Shown here: positions 51,801 to 63,462 of the stretch, piece by piece
How the letters are laid out: the number at the start of each line of letters is the position of its first letter
Position numbering within the stretch: the stretch's first letter is position 1
Assembly: GCA_024305405.1 (NCBI GenBank)
Contig: JAKNDB010000068.1
Location: forward strand, 3,968,501-4,032,500
From: Dirofilaria immitis
Taxonomy: Eukaryota; Nematoda; Chromadorea; Rhabditida; Onchocercidae
DNA: 64,000 nucleotides
Direction: 5' to 3'
Notes under the pieces: generated by a model
What the model was told of the DNA's origin: nothing
The model's input: only the letters and a program-made list of their open reading frames with translations
The model's database searches: none
Translations under genes and position numbers: made by a program

Positions 51801-54598
51801 GGAAAATACGATAGTAAATACATGTCAGGTTAATTAATCTTAATTTTTCTTTTAATTTTTGAATATTTTAAATATTTATAATATGAATAATTGAATTTAT
51901 CATTTTGATAAGGAACTAACTATTTTCTAATGTTTTTTGATAGATTGTCTCGATAGCATCAAAAGGAATACTTCACGATTACTTCTAACGTTAAGAGACG
52001 CGTTACAGTACACCTTTATTGTCGATTAACATTAAAGAATAATATAATAAAAATACCGTAAACAATATCATTATAAGTGATTGAGATGTTAATGTTGTGT
52101 AGTAAGAGTAAGTAAGAACGACGAATGAAATGTTATAGAATTAAGTAAGAATCTTTCTATAATGACTGTTAATAATATTTTTGTATCTTAAAGATTAAAA
52201 AAATTAAATGTAACTTAGAGAGATATTTATAATTACTAATCGTATAACAGTTGATTAATACTAATTATGCATTTTAATCAATTATAACATTAACTGTTAG
52301 GATATGTTTATAAGAATTCATGCATTCGATGATAAGGATTTGTTCAAAATAATTGCATCATTTTATCAGCAGTGTTAAAAATGAGAATTTTAGATAAATA
52401 ATTTATCTATGTGCTTATACTTATTTCAAGATTTTGCATAATGAAAATATCAAAGTTTGTTAATGATTTATTAATGATAATTTATTGTTTGGGATTAATT
52501 TTAAGAATTTCATATAATTAAAACTAAGATTTTATTAGTGATTTACATGTTTTGAAACTTTATATTATAATCAATGGATTTAATGTTGCAAATTAATTTT
52601 TACATTCGAGATTATTTATATAATATAAAAATATTCTAATTATTTAGATATATTTATATTATAAAGTATTTCGCTTATTCCGACATTTACAGTAATTGAG
52701 ATATAAAATGAACTTAGAAATAGCGATACGATCATTTATCAAATAATAATTAATAACATTGATATCATGCTAAACTTAGACTTTTATATTTTAAATTCTA
52801 AAGATTTCTGAAGTGAACAATTTTTAATTTTCTTTTATCTAAAATAATTTTTAAATTTTTCTGGATGATTCAGTACCTTTATATTGCTTATTCTTATCAG
52901 TTGATTTTTTGATTTGATTGTTTTTCAAACTATCAATTTTCTTTTGAATTTCTTTTCGTTTACGAATCGATCGATCTATGAAATATGCTATCATTTCCTT
53001 TGTCATCTATAATTGTAATTTCTTAGAATTGTTGTCATCAAATTATGATCATCATAACCAATGTTGCTGTTGAACTATAAAATATCAAATTTATATACCG
53101 TTCCTTCATCGCATAATTTCTGCAATGTTTGTTGAACGAAATTGCATTTCGGATGAGAATCCAAAAATTTCTATTTGTTTCATCAGACCATCTTCATCTG
53201 ATCTAATCATTAGCTTCTTCTGATCATAACACTGTAACTTATAATTACTGTAAGAAATTACCGTAATCTTTCCGGTCGTTCAATTTAGAGCGTTCGCAAA
53301 TATGACAAGATACAGCAATGGATGACATTTTACAAGAAAGTCAGATCAACGATTAATGATTCTTCGTTGATTTTGAATTCATATGAGAAATTCAAATTAG
53401 CCAGGATGGCCATTCTATGAGGAATTCAGGGTCAATGATAGATGACCTTTCAAAGAAAAAAAAAAAAACATTCAGCTTCACACTCTTCCCCTGAAAAATT
53501 TGTAATCAAAATGATGTATATTTGTTTTAGGGCAAAACAAAAAAATATTAATGTACCTGTTCATTCTCAGTCTTTTCTTTTTGAAGCAATGCGTGAAATG
53601 CGTCGAATCATCTATTGTTTTCAACGTAATCTCGCTAGATTTTCGTCGATGACATAGCTTAATCGGTTTTTGTTTCTTTGAATAACTTTTTCCAGAAGTA
53701 TTCGTTACTTGACGCTTATTATGATTCGAATTTTTGCGACCCATTTGTAATTTCTTCTTACTTCAGAATCCACCAAGAAATAATAATAGCAACAACGACA
53801 ACAATAACAACAGCTGCTAGACACTATTTTTAAAATGAGCAATAAAAATTCGTTACAAATGCTGAATCCATTCGATGCAATTATGCAAATTATTTTAGCA
53901 TTTTTTTAAAACTATCAATTATCTTAATCAATGAAATTTTTGTATGATTAATGGCATAAAATTAAATTCGTAACTTCTATAGTTAACAAATTTATGCAAA
54001 TTTCTTTCGTAATATCAAAAAGAAAAGTCAATGTTAATTTTCAAATTTATTCAAATTTTTAAAATTTTAGAAATGAAAAAAAAACAACGCTGATTTCCAA
54101 GTTTTTTTCATTTGTAATTCCGAAGAGAAAAAAAAAACTTATGTACATTATTAACAGTATGATGTAACTTAATTCAAAATATAAAATATTTTATTCTGAT
54201 AAGAAATATCTATGATATAAAATATCGTAGAATATTATTTAAATCGATAAATATATCGATATTCATAGCATATAGAAAATTTAAATATTATTCTTACAGT
54301 TATTAACATCTCGAGAGTTGAATTTAAAAATCACTATGTATATATATATATATATATATTCTATAGTTGTTTTCAGGGTGATAGTGGTGGAGGTTTAGCT
54401 ATAGTCGGTTCCAGCGGTAAATGGTCATTGCTTGGTGTTTTGTCGCAAGGAACTGAATGCAAGCAATTGCGACGCGGTAAACGACCACGATTTCAAGTTT
54501 ATACCGATATTTCTTTATATGCTATGGATATCGATATATTTACTGGTTATGATAATGCACTAAGACATTTATTCCATAAATATTTGTCATTAAAATAA
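48804..54598 (+). CDS. Secreted S1-family (chymotrypsin-fold) serine protease
   Basis: Exons are 48804-48861 (signal peptide, [17 protein letters not shown]), 49376-49494, 49993-50068, 50853-50984, 51356-51528, 51686-51828 and 54377-54598. They sum to 923 nt; one A missing from the A7 run at 49411-49417 brings this to 924 (307 aa). It also joins TSKK to NQFK, so the zymogen cleavage site reads [15 protein letters not shown]. Catalytic residues are His73 (TAAHC), Asp144 ([10 protein letters not shown]) and Ser237 (GDSGGGL). The position matching chymotrypsin 189, six before Ser, is Asn (VNTCQGDSG), so trypsin-like Arg/Lys preference is not expected. The usual Pro of GDSGGP is Gly. Extra Cys residues lie between the His and Asp blocks. 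An AATAAA overlaps the stop (54594-54599). Physiological substrate is unknown. Confidence 0.92.
52851..53328 (-). CDS. Candidate small gene nested antisense in the protease intron
   Basis: Minus-strand exons 53099-53170 and 53006-52851 join in phase with good acceptors (ATAG) and donor (ACG|GTATAT). They read [18 protein letters not shown]... then [28 protein letters not shown]..., a helical basic C terminus ending in TAA at 52851-52853. An upstream exon 53328-53262 ([20 protein letters not shown]) with a CxxC pair has a good donor (ACG|GTAATT), but its phase does not match by one base. A further open frame at 53744-53557 may be an earlier exon or unrelated. I do not recognise the family. The spacing of CHIC, YKLQC and HPKC hints at metal binding, but this is speculative. 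Confidence 0.45.
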
Positions 54599-54599
54599 A

Positions 54600-55102
54600 A
54601 TATTTTTTATTTTGAATGAAATTACATAATACTGTCTGTAAATTTAAATAGAATTTTACTCCTCTAAAATTACAAAAAAACTTGGAAATTAGCATTATCT
54701 TTTTTATATTCTGAAATATTTACGAATTTAAATAAGCTTGACATTTTTCATTCTCATATTATATAAATTCATTCATTTGAATAAATCATTAACAAAAAAA
54801 TTAGAAGTTTGATTTTTACCATTAATGTTGCAAAAATTTTCACTAATCAAGATAGTTGATAGTCTTGATCTTTACTCATAACCTAAATTGCTCCTTTTTG
54901 CTCGATTCTCCAATAGTTGTTACCTGATCCATCATTAGTGTCGATAGAACAACATTCGAATGAAAGGGAGTGAGTTTTTGCATAGAGTCCATATCAAAGT
55001 CAATGAATGAGTTGACATAGAGGGACAGCTTGGTTGGAAGTTGTCTCTTTTTGATTTCAGATAGAGTCATCACTTGGGAATCAACGATAACATCGTTAAG
55101 TT
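54600..55102. other. Short intergenic gap between protease and PSMA4
   Basis: About 500 bp of A+T-rich sequence with no coding feature. It must contain the PSMA4 promoter or a trans-splice acceptor, because the PSMA4 ATG follows at 55103. Confidence 0.5.
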
Positions 55103-57682
55103 ATGGTAAAGTCTTTTTAAATTAAAAATTGTTGAATCTGATGCTTAGGGCTTAAGTCTTCACAAACTCCAGAGAAACGTTATAACATAAAATTAGAAGG
55201 TGTAAATTTTGTCGTTTTTTTGCTTGAATGAATTATATTTTTCAAAGAAATAAGAAAAAAAAACAAGGAGAAAGGATAATAGTGAGTGCATCATCTTAGC
55301 ACTTTTTTTTATTTCAGAACGTAATTTGAGAGTTTTTACTCTTCTTCAAAGCATTTTCATTAGATTTCTGTTTAATGAAAAATAATTGTAATATAATATA
55401 TATCGGCCGAGATAATTTTCATATCTTAATTCTGATGTCATGATCAGATCTCGTTCATCCTTTTGTAATCTTAACTTGCTTTAAACAAATAAATTAAAAC
55501 AGCCCAATGTTCCAAGAAAAAAGATAAGTTAAAAGTGGGGTGTCCAAAAATTTATGAATTGAATTGGACAGTTATTCAGATCCTGAAAATACGCTTCTCT
55601 GATCACTGCAAATATTTCCGATAAATAAGTGAACATTAGGTTAATCTTAATTTTCCCTTAACTTTCCTTAGCCTTTTTAAATTTTTGGATTATTCAAGCA
55701 TTTTTATTGCGGTATCGTTTTTGTAAAAAAAAGTATAATTCAACATTCAGGCTCGACGTTATGATACTCGTACGACAATCTTCTCGCCAGAAGGTCGTCT
55801 TTATCAAGTGGAATATGCTATGGAAGCTATATCTCATGCGGGTACTTGTCTTGGTATTTTAGCCTCAGATGGTATTCTTATTGCTGCCGAAAAACGGAAC
55901 GTACATAAATTGCTTGATGATGAAGTATGAATTTTCGATATCTATTCACTTTAATTAGTTATTGCTTTCATTAGTCACTTGGTTGCTCATTAAATAAATT
56001 TGATAAAAAATTTTTCGTCTAGATTTGATAAAAAGTGCAAAAAAAGGTATTCTGACAAATTGACCAGAGAAATGAATATTTGGCGGAAAAATCTTCCGTA
56101 ATTCACTTTATAGATGTGAAAGTAATGGCTTTCTTTCAAAAAATTCATATATTATTTGTCCCAAATCGTTGATCAGTCTGCACCAAACATTAAACAATCT
56201 GTAATTGATATTTGTCAACATTCCGATAATTTACTTTTCATCTTATGGTAAATCCTAGGTTTTAACTGAAAAAATTTATCGATTGGCGGATAATATTGCT
56301 TGTACGGTTGCCGGAATCACAGCGGATGCCAATATTTTGATCAATCATTTACGATTCTGGGCGGCAGATTACAAGTATAGTTATGGTGAGCATATTCCTG
56401 TTGAGCAATTGGTACAGATGCTCTGTAATGAAAAGCAGCGTTATACACAAGTTGGTGGTAAGTTTACTAATTCTTTATACAAAATCATGAAACTGTGATG
56501 CATTTCTCTGCAGTTGTTTTTGTATAATATGATTTGAATATCTTTCGTAAGTGCTGAGAGCTTGATAGTGTAATTAACAAAATAGTAGAATTTCAGCAAT
56601 CTCGGGCAATATTTTTCGGTCAAGTTAACTTTTGCAAGACGACATTAGCTATTATATATGCAAAAGGAATTTCGAATTGCCTGTTCTCATTTTGTTATTT
56701 TCAAGTATTTGATTAATTCTATAGGAAAACGACCATTTGGCGTTTCACTTTTGTATATGGGTTGGGACCAGCATTTCGGTTATCAACTTTATCAGTCTGA
56801 TCCTAGTGGCAACTATACCGGTTGGAAAGCAACATGCATAGGAAATAATCATCAGGTGCGTACAGCGAATTTTGTATAGAATCATTTATTGATATGGCTT
56901 CGAAATTTGTCACTTTTGCCACTTATTTAATATTTATTCTTAGTAATGATATAATTTTTTTAATATTATTTTTCCTATTATCCTATACCTTCCATATTAT
57001 TAAAAATTTCGGAAGAATAATTTAGACAGCGACGAGTGAGGATCATAGTTAATTCGGGTGTTACTACGATTTGATTCTAGGAGTACTGAACTAGTGAATA
57101 CTAGTGCTTGTGCTATTTTGATCGTGTTACTTAACTATTATGCGGATGTTTTTAGGCCGCTGTGTCATTGCTAAAACAGGAATACAAATCACCCGACTTG
57201 ATTGAAGCTAAGAAACTGGCTATGAAAGTCTTATCAAAAACATTAGATGTAAAATTATCGGCCGAAAAAAGTATCTTTTTTTTACCTATAAAACTTCATA
57301 TCTTGTTTTGAAAATCTCGACAATCCATTTCTTACTTTTTATTATGCATTGCTTTGGATTTTTCTACATTAGTTGATCGAATGTGGAAATTTTATTCATA
57401 CATTGTGTATCTGTGTTTTGTATATATATATATATATATATGTTTGTTGTATATATGTGTCAAATGCTCCGTATTTTTCAGTTTTGATGCACTTTCTCAG
57501 TTTAATCCTTTTCAATATTAATATTTTAATCTCATAATATTTTAGTTGAAATGGCAACGTTAACACGACGTGATGATAAAACAGTGGTAGAAAATCTGAC
57601 TAGTGCTGAGGTCTCACAATTAATTAAAGAACATGAAGAAAAAGAAAAGGAACAGAAGCGCAGCAGATTGTTTAATTTTTAA
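55103..57682 (+). CDS. pas-3: 20S proteasome subunit alpha type-4 (PSMA4)
   Basis: This is a structural alpha-ring subunit of the 20S proteasome. Exons are 55103-55105 (the ATG alone, before GTAAAG), 55751-55924, 56259-56457, 56725-56855, 57156-57270 and 57546-57682. They total 759 nt, or 252 codons plus stop, with all phases correct. The N terminus reads [20 protein letters not shown] followed by EYAMEA, the alpha-subunit signature and gate region. Later blocks are [44 protein letters not shown] and [15 protein letters not shown]. The C terminus is a charged Lys/Glu helix ending RSRLFNF, and length is normal for the family. No frame break occurs although the gene contains A6 runs. AATAAA at 57723-57728 is 40 bases past the stop. 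Confidence 0.97.
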
Positions 57683-57722
57683 TATGAAAAGAGACTATAA
57701 GTTCTCATAATTAGCGTGATGA

Positions 57723-57728
57723 AATAAA
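57723..57728 (+). terminator. Poly(A) signal AATAAA, PSMA4
   Basis: A canonical AATAAA lies 40 bases downstream of the PSMA4 stop codon, ahead of a 0.9-kb gap to USE1 on the same strand. Confidence 0.65.
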
Positions 57729-58644
57729 GCCCAATTAGCTATACGGATGATGCACAAATTTATTAGCATGTGTAGTCAGTATAACCTACATTTTTAATTC
57801 TGACTTTCATAATATGTTAGAATTTAATCGTAAGAAATGTGGTGATACTCCGCATGTATTTGTTATATTTTCTTTATAGCATTTTTGAATTATAAAGTAC
57901 TCGAATACTGGAAAAAGCGAACAGAGATTATTATTATCCATTTAGCTAATCCCTGGGATTGAGATATGTTTTGAATCTGTTTCAAAAAAGTAATTTTGCA
58001 TCGTTTTTTTAATGTTTTGAGCAGTCATTGCTGTAAAAATCTCTAAATTTTGAGAAATCTCAAGAGACATGAATTTTTGATGTCATAAATCTTCAAAACT
58101 TTCCGCACGGTTGAATCATAACAGATTTGCCTTTTGTTTGTCATATTTAACTTTATTTGTATTGTCATGTTTCGGATTATATTTTTATCATTTGCGATAA
58201 ATTAATGTTACTCCATATATACTTTTACTTTAAAAAAAAAAGATCCATCATTGCACTCATAGAGTTATCATTCAAATGGATATGTATTTCTCCTAACATT
58301 TTTGGTAGTATAAGTGACTTTTTGTTGATAATCACATAAGAAATAACATTCGCTATCTTTTGCAAACTTTTCCCTTTTCCTCCGGAATGTATTTTAACAG
58401 AGAAAATTATTAGATGCTATGCTAAAAAATCAGCATTACGGATTTATGCCTCTCTTCTCCAAAAACAAAGTCTGAAGAAATTCTTCGCGTCATTTTTAGC
58501 TATTTTAAGTTTGACCAATGGACTAAATCAATCATCAATTGGCGAGTTTGGATATAGAATAATATGATTTCCATCAATTAGATCTGGTTTTATTAGAAAT
58601 TTTTATGGATCGTTCAATTTTTTTGATCATCTTCAGCAGTAGTA
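57729..58644. other. Intergenic gap between PSMA4 and USE1
   Basis: No coding feature is supported. CTTCAG at 58631-58636, eight bases before the USE1 ATG, could be a spliced-leader acceptor. Both genes are on the same strand, so an operon is possible, but the roughly 900-bp gap is long for one. Confidence 0.4.
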
Positions 58645-60163
58645 ATGGGAATCATAACAGCGGATGAAGTTAACTTCCAACAATTGTTGGAGCGTAGTGA
58701 ACGACTTTGTGCAGAAGATATATCTTTTAACATATTCAAACTTCATGCAATTTTGAATGAACTGGAAGAATTATACGATCGATTACAGAAAAATAGGTAA
58801 ATATTCTTATTTTCTTATATATGAAATATAAATTTTGTAACGGTTTCATAGTCCCTCTCATAACTTATTTTTAATGCATCGATTATTATTTGTGATATAA
58901 TTATTTTTTGAAGCTTCATTTTCATTTTGATGGTAGATATAAAAAATAAAATATATTGCATAATAATTATTTGACTTTTTCATAAATCCTTGGAAATTAA
59001 GGAGGCAGTCGTAACCGGTTAATTGCTAATTTTTAATGATCAATTTTTGAAGATTTCAGGAAATGATTGCTTTTCAGAAATATTGATAGGGATGTTTTAA
59101 GCCATTACGAACAAGACTTGCAAGCACTACGTCTTCAAATTGAAGCTGATCAAAAAGTAGGATCTTTTTACTTAATAGTCTATTAAGATTTTTCAAAAAA
59201 TTTGCAACTTGTAATTAAATTTCAAGCCTCAAATTTCAGAGATCTGTCACGGTTAGCGATGAACAAGATTTAGCACCAGATTTTGAAGTGGTTGCAGAAG
59301 ATCTGAATGAGGATGATGCTTTTGTGAAAGCTAAAAGAGAGCCGCGCATCAAGCTGACTTACGCATGCAGTTATTCGGCGGACCAGAAAGGTTTGTTATA
59401 TTTTATATTTCATTAGTATTTTATTGGTACTGAAAGATGAGATCTCATTTCTTTCATTTTTATTTATTTTCTGTTTGTTGTTAATACATACTTTTTATGG
59501 CACTAAACTATTTAGATCACCATCGCCTGATCTTGATTTGGATCCAGAACAAATTGCTCGACGTGAAGCTGAAAAGCAAGAAAATTTAATGGGTGAATTA
59601 TTTGGTATGGCACGTTTAATGAAAAATACATATTCAGCAGCTAATGCAGTCATCAAAGAGGATAAAGCGGTTTGTTTTTTTTACAGTTTTATTTTTTTAA
59701 ATTATATTTAACAGAATCTAATGAAGAATCGTAAGATGAAATAGCGTTTTAATGAAGAATGATGGTTTGAGAATGTTGTAGCGAATTTTGCTTCTATATA
59801 AACCGTTTAAAAACGATGAAATTTATATAAATCGATTCAAATCTAATATTAACGATTTTCGAATACTTTGTATTTTAGACATTATCTCGATTACAACAAG
59901 CGGCAAATAATCATAAAGGAAGTTTGCTAAGGGAGAGCAAACGGCTTGAAGAGCGTGCATATCGTTCGTGGTGTGATTGTTTATACATTGTAGGTGTTTG
60001 TGCTGTAGTTATGTCATTCGTGGCTATGGTAATTGTTATGAGGGTTTTCACTAAAAATCTTCATAAAATAAATTTTCAAATTTTGATTTTGAAGCTCATT
60101 AAACTGACATTTGAAAAATTCTCAACTATCGAATTAAGAATTCCAAAGAATTGCAGCAAATAA
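58645..60163 (+). CDS. use-1: USE1-type SNARE (ER/Golgi retrograde traffic), tail-anchored
   Basis: USE1 is the ER-side SNARE that pairs with syntaxin-18, Sec20 and Sec22 in Golgi-to-ER traffic. Exons are 58645-58796, 59078-59156, 59240-59390, 59516-59669 and 59879-60163. The N-terminal helix is VNFQQLLERSERLCAED. The SNARE-like helix is ENLMGELFGMARLMKNTYSA...VIKEDK, followed by ESKRLEERAYRSW and a membrane span (LYIVGVCAVVMSFVAMVIVM). Exons sum to 821 nt; one A missing from AAAA at 59333-59336 gives 822 (273 aa). That A changes the exon-3 end to ADLRMQLFGGPER, which joins in phase to SPSPDLDLDPEQ. The roughly 40-residue tail after the membrane span is unusually long. One more A at the AAAAA in ACTAAAAATC would end the protein after FTKKSS. 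Confidence 0.87.
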
Positions 60164-60645
60164 GAAAGATCAATAGAATTTATAGGTTTAAGAGGAGAGA
60201 AGTCATCGAATATCCCCATCAACTTGTAGTCTTTCGTCGCGTTTCTTTTTTTTCATCTTCTCGGGTGTAGCTTTTAAGTTCCATAATTTCACACTAATTT
60301 TTATTTCTTTGTTGTGATTTTTTTCAAGCAAAATGGCCTTCAGTTTCATATAAAATTTCATTTTATAATTCGATATTCTACAGTAAACGATCTAAAATTG
60401 GTATGAAAATTTTTCCTTTTTCCGTTTTCATAGATCGATAAATATACTCCGATCTATGCTTTTTTTTATAAAACATGTATATATTTTATATTTTTATGTA
60501 AAACTAGAAGCCTTTTTGTTTGAAAAAAATTCTTAAAAAGTTTATAAATTTAAAATAAATTGAAGTTGATTATAATTTAGCTACTTTGGATATTTATTCT
60601 ATTTCGAAAAACTGAAATTCAATGAATAAGAAATACAACTTTATT
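60164..60645. other. Gap between USE1 and the PTR fragment
   Basis: No gene is seen. It is the shared 3' flank of USE1 (+) and the minus-strand PTR fragment. Confidence 0.5.
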
Positions 60646-61690
60646 TAGGATCGGTCAAAGAAGTAAAAATTTGGAAATTTTGTTACATAAATCATTCTTA
60701 TAATGTTCTCTTTAATTTCTATTCCAGTATTTTCCATGAACGCTGGGGTGATAATGCCGTTCATCCCAGTATGATCAAAACGTGGTAACAGTGAAATATA
60801 GTTCCGTCGTCGTCTAAAAACGTTATGTTACTTTTCATCCTAAAATATAAATGAATTCTAATGAAGAATTTGTTAATAAAAATTTTTAGATGATTTTTAC
60901 AGACTCGAATTCTCAACTTTTTTTTTAAAATTTCAACATATTTTTAAGATTTGAAATAAACGTTGTGCTTATTTTAGTTTTCAACTTCTTGCAACAGGAA
61001 TTTCACGAAAGTGTGATTCTTATGATGTACTTAGAACTTTTGTATATTCTGGTTACAGGAAGAGATTCATATCATTAGCAAGAGCAAAGAGATATGTTGA
61101 TTTTGATATTTTCTTCATTCATAAGAGGAAATGAAATGTCTGAATAGAAAACTAAATATTTAATAAAGTTCCATAACGAGAAATTAAACATAGAATTCCA
61201 AATTTTATTATTCCTTATCAAATTAGTGATCAAATGTGATATTAATCAAATTTAAGGTTTATAAAATAATTGTTTTATTGATTAAATGAAAAAAACGAAT
61301 TAAATAAGATAATATTAATCAAACTGATGAGTCAGTGAATTTTTAGTATGTTATTAATTTGAATAAAATGACATTAATCAAATGTAAAAATTGATTGACT
61401 AAGTATTTATGAATTTAAATAAAAATTTGAAAATTATAAAAAGAAATTTTCACAAAATTAAATCCTAGATATGAAGCGATATCAACGGAAAAGCCAATGC
61501 TCATAATAATTGTAATCATCGGAATGAAACCTAAGCGAACATTCCAAAAGTCATGAAACCAAAAATCCCCATATTTACCGTCATTTTAGTAAAACCATAC
61601 TATACTTTTTTGGTATCAACAATAAAGATACGGTAATTACAGCGAAACTAGAAATCGCTATCACTGATTGCATATATTATTCGGCAAAGT
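60646..61690 (-). pseudogene. Patched-related (PTR) protein fragment, probable pseudogene
   Basis: PTR proteins are 12-TM RND-superfamily proteins with a sterol-sensing domain, expanded in nematodes. On the minus strand, 61690-61440 reads LLLIPKKYSMV..., then MTVNMGIFGFMTF, then RLGFIPMITIIMSIGFSVD. This is the stretch around the conserved GFSVD motif of the second RND half. Two one-base gaps (61584-61587 and 61546-61549) separate these segments. Upstream sequence has in-frame stops (around FAE*YMQSV). The downstream TM exons expected in this family are not found. A clean terminal exon (60813-60646) reads RRRNYISLLPRFDHTGMN... and ends in TAA overlapping AATAAA on the minus strand. Some gaps could be assembly errors, but missing exons plus stops favour decay. 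Confidence 0.6.
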
Positions 61691-62499
61691 GCAATCAATA
61701 ATTCGATTGTATTGGAATCCGATTTTACTGGAATTCGTCTATCTCGAAATTCAAAATTAGAAATTATTCTTCATTATAATGTGAGACTACAAGTAAGCCA
61801 AGCGAGAATATTAGCCTGGTTACTATTTATGTAAAATAGCCTTAAAGTAATCTGTATGTACTACTCTTGATGATACGCAATTCTGTAATATTTGTTAGAA
61901 CTCGCATAACTCGAGAATGATTACTTGCTTATATAATGCGAAACCAAAGTACGTGAAACTTCAAGCAAAATTATCCGTCGAATCAAGTAAAATATCACTG
62001 AAAGAATCAAAAAGCTTTATCGTTTGTAATTAAAAAAATATATATATATTTTATTATGTTAAATTTAATATTTTATAAAAATTTTTTGTTATTCAAACGT
62101 TTATAATGAGATAAATTATGATTGTGAAAAAAAAAATTTTTCAAAATATAAATGAAATTATCAGATATTATTTTGTTAACTGAACATATTATGTCATTGC
62201 ATGCAATCTTTAAAAAAGAAAAATATCTTATCATTTATCAGAAAATTATCGAAAATTCTATTTTCATCAGTTACTTTTGTGCTTAAAAATCGAAATTTTC
62301 ATATCTAAAAGGATTTAATATTCGTTAAAAATATTCAATTTATTATAAAAAGTTGAAAAGTTCATATTAAATAAATTAAAGATTTGCAAATATATTTTAA
62401 TTTTCATAAAAATTCATATCTTCAAAAGTGTGAAAAAATAAACAGAATCATAAATTAATTACACATAGAATTTTTCGATTAAGTTATTATCATATTTAT
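61691..62499. other. A+T-rich region, no intact gene
   Basis: The minus strand shows fragments that could be earlier PTR sequence (for example MRVLTNITELRIIKSS near 61880-61930), interrupted by several stops. Nothing else is supported. Confidence 0.4.
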
Positions 62500-62589
62500 T
62501 TGAATAATAACAATAATAATAACAATAATAACAATAAAAATAATAATAATAATAATAATGATAATAATGATAATAATAATAATAATAAC

Positions 62590-62630
<41 letters not shown>

Positions 62631-62690
62631 TAATAATAATAATAATAATAACAATAACAACAATAACAGTGATAATTTGATAAAATTAAA
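62500..62690. repeat. AAT/AAC trinucleotide microsatellite, about 190 bp
   Basis: A long run of AAT units is interspersed with AAC and GAT. The in-phase reading is almost pure Asn, but there is no splice context or flanking coding sequence, so it is treated as a microsatellite. Confidence 0.93.
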
Positions 62691-63462
62691 TTAAATAAAA
62701 TCTGAAAGCATTTTTCATTTGTTTAAAGTTATTTGTTAGTTTTATGCACGAAGGAAGTTTTTGTTGAAATGTCCTAACAATCGAAGAAATTGACAATTCA
62801 GAATATAAATTTCCTATATATCCGATATACTCGTATAATGCTATTTCATTTTTCAATATCATCCAGATTTGATGATTCAACGAATTGAATTATAATAAAT
62901 TATACATTCATATATGTAGATATGATCTATAATCTAAAAATATTTCATTAAACGGATGTAGCAATTTCATCGTTAAAAAATTTCATCCTAATATGACATT
63001 ATGATGAAAGCAATATATGTCGAAGTTCAATTTTGATAACTTCAAAGACTAATCTAATAATTTATTGAAGTTAATAAATGCAGAATAATATTTGAAAAAT
63101 AGTACGATAGTTCAAAAAAGTCTTAAGTATCTGTTGTTGAAGTTGAAATCAAATCAAAGAATTTTTTCGGGCCGATCAAACAACTAATCGAAACAAAATC
63201 GATTTTTTACTATATACTTTTAGCTATGATCTTTATCGAGAATAAACAAATCATTATCTTTTCAAATTAATTCTTCTATTATATAAATATATGTCTCATG
63301 AAAGATCAATAGTAAAGTATGCTGTGAAAGATCAAAAAATGACAAATGAAATACATAAATTAATAAATTGATAATTATTCTTAAAATAAAAATTGAAATT
63401 AAAAATAAATATTAAAATTAATTGAAATCAATAATTAAATATCAAAATTCAAGAGTACATAC

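Noticed and set aside
62500..62694. 64-codon poly-Asn open frame
   Set aside because: It is a direct reading of the AAT/AAC microsatellite, with no flanking coding signal.
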